Assembly: GCA_003557085.1 (NCBI GenBank)
Contig: PWPR01000120.1
Span: 1 to 8,112 of the forward strand
Length of the DNA stretch: 8,112 bases
Direction of reading: 5' to 3'
Source of the DNA: Clostridia bacterium
GTDB taxonomy: Bacteria > Bacillota > UBA994 > PWPR01
Numbering within the stretch: position 1 is the first letter of the stretch; every line of letters starts with the position of its first letter. The notes under the pieces are model-generated. The model did no database searches. It had not been told where the DNA came from and saw nothing but the letters and a program-made list of their open reading frames with translations. This document shows positions 5,743-8,112 of the stretch, piece by piece. Position numbers and translations under genes: made by a program.

Positions 5743-7134
5743 TTGTTTAAACTTATTAAATTTACGACTGCACTTTTCTTGATAATATTACTTTCATGTA
5801 GTTTAGTTTCAGGTTCTGAAGAAACTTTTGAAGGATATCCAATTGTAGAAGTCGAGGTAAATGGCGAGATTATTGAATATGATGTGCCTCCAGTATTAAT
5901 TAATGGAAGAACTATGGTGCCTTTTAGGTTTATAGGAGAAGCTTTTGGAACAATTGTTGATTGGGATCAAGATAGATACTCTGCAATGATTTTCACTGAT
6001 GATTACCTTAATAATCCTGAACTATACCCACCTTCTGATGGTTCTCATGGGAGGTATAGTGACTTGCCAGTGGTTCAGGTAGAAGTTGATAATGAGATTA
6101 TAGAAGGAGACGTTCCTGGGGTTTTGCTTGCTGGTAGGACATTAGTCCCTTTTAGGTTTATAGTAGAGGCATTAGGATATGAAGTTGGGTGGAATGCTGA
6201 AGACGGCATTGCAACTGCTTCATCAACTGAACAAGAAGAAATGGTTATGATTTTTAAAGAATCTTTTCATAATGAACTAAGAGGAGTTGCACATTCTCCT
6301 ATTAAAAAAGAAATAGCACTCAGTTTGGCTAGTAATGTTTATATCTATGATGTTGAAAATAGAAGTTTATTAGACCATGAAATAGGGTTTAGACAAACTG
6401 TAGAGATAGAGTATTCTTCAGATGGTAAAATACTAGCAACAGGTAGGAATGGCGTTACTACTTATTACACTGAAAATTATGACAAGCATCAAGCAGTTGA
6501 GGGAGGTAACAACTCTTATATAGCATTTTCAAAGGACAATAAATTGGCAGTTGGTAGTGCATCAGGAACAGTTAATATATATAAGTATATTGACGATGAG
6601 TTTGTTTTGGAAAAGTCTTTTGACCCAGAACTTGAAGTAGATCGTAGCTATAGAAACAATGCTCAATCTCTTGAGTTTACTAAAGATGGTAAAATGCTAG
6701 CAGTTCCATTTAGTAATGGAGAGATTTACTTGTGGAACATAGAGAGTGAAGAACTAGTGCAGAAGTTTGATTTCGGCGAGGCTGGTGGTATAAGAGATAT
6801 GGCTATTTCTAAGAGTGGTGACATTATAATAGCTAGTACTCCTGATATAGGAGGCGAAATAGTATTATTTGATGTTGAAACTGGTAAACGATTAGAAACT
6901 ATAAACCCTAGTGGCAGACAATTTATCCTTGAAGTTTCACCAGATGGAGAAAAATTGGCTACAGGGAACTTTGGTGGAACACTAGAAATAAGGAGCACTG
7001 AGAATTGGTCAATAATACATACAGTAGAGCTTGGAGATCGTATAAATGGTATTGATTTCACATCAGACAGCCAGAATCTAGTTGTCGGTACAGCAGTTGG
7101 TGATATATATTATTATGAGTTTATAAAAAATTAG
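5743..7134 (+). CDS. Exported protein: two copper-amine-oxidase-N-like stalk domains plus WD40-type beta-propeller
   Basis: TTG start chosen because AGGAG (5731-5735) lies 7 nt upstream and the frame begins with an export signal (MFKLIKF, then a hydrophobic run to residue 18). LLSC at 16-19 is a poor lipobox (Leu at -2), so lipid anchoring at Cys19 or signal peptidase I cleavage near residue 25 are both possible. Residues of about 33-85 and 108-160 are two copies of the copper-amine-oxidase N-terminal-like domain, each with the pattern P-x-VL-x-x-GRT-x-VPFRFI-x-EA-x-G and a later W. In Firmicutes this domain is a common non-catalytic extracellular module. Residues of about 170-463 are six or seven WD40-type blades (YSSDGKILATG, FTKDGKMLAVPFSNGEIYLW, VSPDGEKLATGNFGGTLEI, FTSDSQNLVVGTAVGDIYYY). 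No amine-oxidase catalytic domain is present. A strong terminator follows 15 nt after the stop. Ligand unknown. Confidence 0.88.
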   Translation: MFKLIKFTTALFLIILLSCSLVSGSEETFEGYPIVEVEVNGEIIEYDVPPVLINGRTMVPFRFIGEAFGTIVDWDQDRYSAMIFTDDYLNNPELYPPSDGSHGRYSDLPVVQVEVDNEIIEGDVPGVLLAGRTLVPFRFIVEALGYEVGWNAEDGIATASSTEQEEMVMIFKESFHNELRGVAHSPIKKEIALSLASNVYIYDVENRSLLDHEIGFRQTVEIEYSSDGKILATGRNGVTTYYTENYDKHQAVEGGNNSYIAFSKDNKLAVGSASGTVNIYKYIDDEFVLEKSFDPELEVDRSYRNNAQSLEFTKDGKMLAVPFSNGEIYLWNIESEELVQKFDFGEAGGIRDMAISKSGDIIIASTPDIGGEIVLFDVETGKRLETINPSGRQFILEVSPDGEKLATGNFGGTLEIRSTENWSIIHTVELGDRINGIDFTSDSQNLVVGTAVGDIYYYEFIKN

Positions 7135-7148
7135 CATAGGTATATTAA

Positions 7149-7196
7149 AGAGGCTGAATTGGAAAGCTGGATGCTTTCATCAGCCTCTCTTTTTTT
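7149..7196 (+). terminator. Intrinsic terminator of the propeller-protein gene
   Basis: AGAGGCTGA (7149-7157) pairs perfectly with TCAGCCTCT (7180-7188). Inside it, GAAAGC (7162-7167) pairs with GCTTTC (7173-7178) around a TGGAT loop. A C and seven T follow (7189-7196). It starts 15 nt after the stop of the gene ending at 7134. This is the clearest rho-independent terminator in the window. Confidence 0.92.
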
Positions 7197-7693
7197 ATTA
7201 AATTAAATAGCATTTAATAATGTAATAAAGGTTGCAAGTATTGCTATTAGAACTTATTAAGATTAGTCTATTGGAAAAAGGGGTTTTTTAACACAAAAAT
7301 AAAACGTTTTGTAATGATTCAGTAGTATTGCTATGAACTCAATCCCTAAATATTAGTTGTCTAAGTTTATATTAACTATTACATTAAGAGACTTGATACA
7401 GATTGCTTTAGTTAAGTATTTCCACTTTGCAAAACCCCATGCTGAAATCATTTATAGTAAAGATTAACAGAGTTGGATTTATTATACAAATGAGTATTTA
7501 GCTTATGATGTTTTATTCTTAACTTTATAAGTGGAGATAATTTTGAGCATTTGTTGGCTTACACTGTTTTGTGTATCTTAGTGTAATATAAGTAGAATTG
7601 TAAAACACTCAAAGAACGACTGATTTTCTCTAAAATAAAACTAAATTTTACGTTAAGTAAAGCAGTATCAAAAAATTAATTATTAGAATAGAG
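7197..7693. other. About 500 bp without a recognisable gene
   Basis: The stretch is AT-rich with stops in all frames. The only start with a purine-rich stretch near it (GTGGAG, about 7532-7537, before a TTG) gives a 12-codon frame and was not called. A short palindrome AAAACGTTTT lies near 7303-7312. No RNA gene, repeat family or promoter could be supported. Confidence 0.5.
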
Positions 7694-7743
7694 AAATGAA
7701 ACCAGTTTAGCATTGTAGGTAAGATGCTGAATAGGTTTCATTT
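7694..7743. repeat. Long two-part hairpin (inverted repeat)
   Basis: AAATGAAACC (7694-7703) is perfectly complementary to GGTTTCATTT (7734-7743). Inside, TTTAGCAT (7706-7713) pairs with ATGCTGAA (7724-7731) with one G-U pair, leaving a 10-nt loop and a small 2x2 internal loop. That gives 18 pairs in 50 nt. On the plus strand it ends in ATTTTGTT. On the minus strand it ends in CTCTATTCT and lies about 155 nt beyond the stop of the minus-strand gene at 7899. It may be a terminator, perhaps bidirectional, the core of a small dispersed palindromic repeat, or part of a small RNA. Confidence 0.65.
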
Positions 7744-7898
7744 TGTTATGTTATTAATTAGTTGGTTTTAACAACTTAGGGCTTCACTAATATAGGTTAT
7801 TTACATAACATACTACATTTGCATCTAAGAGAAAAGATGTGCTTATAACTTTAACTTATAGTAAAACTTACAAGAAGTACTCTACTTTTAATTATCGA
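7744..7898. other. Gene-free stretch downstream of the minus-strand gene
   Basis: No gene is visible. Two weak stem-loops lie on the minus-strand transcript: AAGTA/TACTT at 7875-7887, and CATCT/AGATG in the region 7820-7840. Neither is followed by a U-run, so termination of the gene ending at 7899 may depend on the larger hairpin at 7694-7743. Confidence 0.4.
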
Positions 7899-8112
7899 TT
7901 AACTTAGAGATCTACTCGGGTTGTTAGCTTTTTTCATTGAAGATTTTTCTTTTTTATGCTCTAATTTTTCTATTATCTTCAACACAAACATTCCCAGTTG
8001 AATGAAAAATATTCCAATAATTGCATATGAAGCATAGGGCACTTGCTCTAAGTGATGATGAATACGGTGCAACTCAGTGCGCACTTCCCAAAATCTGAAC
8101 TGTTCTTGCAGC
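7899..8112 (-). CDS. 3' part of a small coiled-coil, one-helix membrane protein (runs off the window)
   Basis: The frame ends at TAA (7901-7899) and stays open to the right edge, reading ...LQEQFRFWEV before the GTG at 8084-8082. That GTG has no ribosome-binding site (only TTGGGAA precedes it), so the true start is probably beyond 8112 and the gene is treated as partial. About 70 codons are visible. They comprise an amphipathic, His-rich N-terminal part (RTELHRIHHHLEQV), one hydrophobic helix (YASYAIIGIFFIQLGMFVLK), then a lysine/glutamate-rich segment (EKLEHKKEKSSMKK) and a short polar tail. It has the look of a small bitopic membrane protein with its basic tail in the cytoplasm. No family was recognised. 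Confidence 0.6.
   Translation of the reverse strand, partial: LQEQFRFWEVRTELHRIHHHLEQVPYASYAIIGIFFIQLGMFVLKIIEKLEHKKEKSSMKKANNPSRSLS

Noticed and set aside
6726..7061. Minus-strand open frame of 111 codons opposite the WD40-type propeller
   Set aside because: It is antisense to well-formed blade motifs, has no ribosome-binding site, and its composition mirrors the sense codons.
5743..7134. Annotation as a copper amine oxidase
   Set aside because: Only the non-catalytic N-terminal-like domain is present, in two copies. There is no amine-oxidase catalytic domain, and the rest is a beta-propeller.
1..8112. CRISPR array, tRNA, rRNA or known riboswitch
   Set aside because: No regularly spaced repeat series, cloverleaf or recognisable conserved RNA motif was found on either strand by eye.

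Overview
The window is AT-rich. Its proteins have lipoprotein signals, divergent InlB-type B-repeats, WG (KWG) repeats and paired copper-amine-oxidase N-terminal-like stalk domains. Ribosome-binding sites are strong AGGAGG types and starts include GTG and TTG. This combination points to a low-GC Firmicute, most likely an anaerobic clostridial lineage. Genus and species cannot be told from the sequence.

Layout, left to right. Positions 1-108 are the right end of an insertion sequence that looks IS21-like: the last 16 codons of an IstB-like protein, two 19-bp subterminal repeats and a terminal TTGACA. That TTGACA lies 17 bp from a TAAAAT in the flanking DNA, so the element may supply an outward promoter to the next gene. 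Positions 325-2559 encode a lipoprotein with two InlB-type repeats and a long WG-repeat region. Positions 2669-4503 carry a paralogous lipoprotein gene with a nearly identical N-terminus and a beta-propeller-like C-terminal half. It is split by a single-base frameshift near 3232-3248 and appears here as two reading frames. A 1.24-kb stretch without large genes follows. It hides a 29-codon membrane peptide gene on the minus strand (4714-4803) with a textbook ribosome-binding site and a plausible promoter. Positions 5743-7134 encode a secreted or lipid-anchored protein with two stalk-like domains followed by a WD40-type beta-propeller, closed by a strong terminator. The right flank is mostly non-coding. 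It holds a long two-part hairpin (7694-7743) and the 3' end of a minus-strand gene for a small coiled-coil plus one-helix membrane protein that runs off the window.

The three large genes share one design: an export signal, small beta modules as spacer or stalk, then a repeat-built, probably propeller-like, domain. They look like a neighbourhood of exported cell-envelope proteins made by duplication and module exchange, not a metabolic operon. No enzyme active site is visible in any of them, so their binding partners remain unknown. The least expected item is the 29-residue membrane peptide. Its shape resembles Fst/PepA1-type type I toxins, but that assignment is only a hypothesis.
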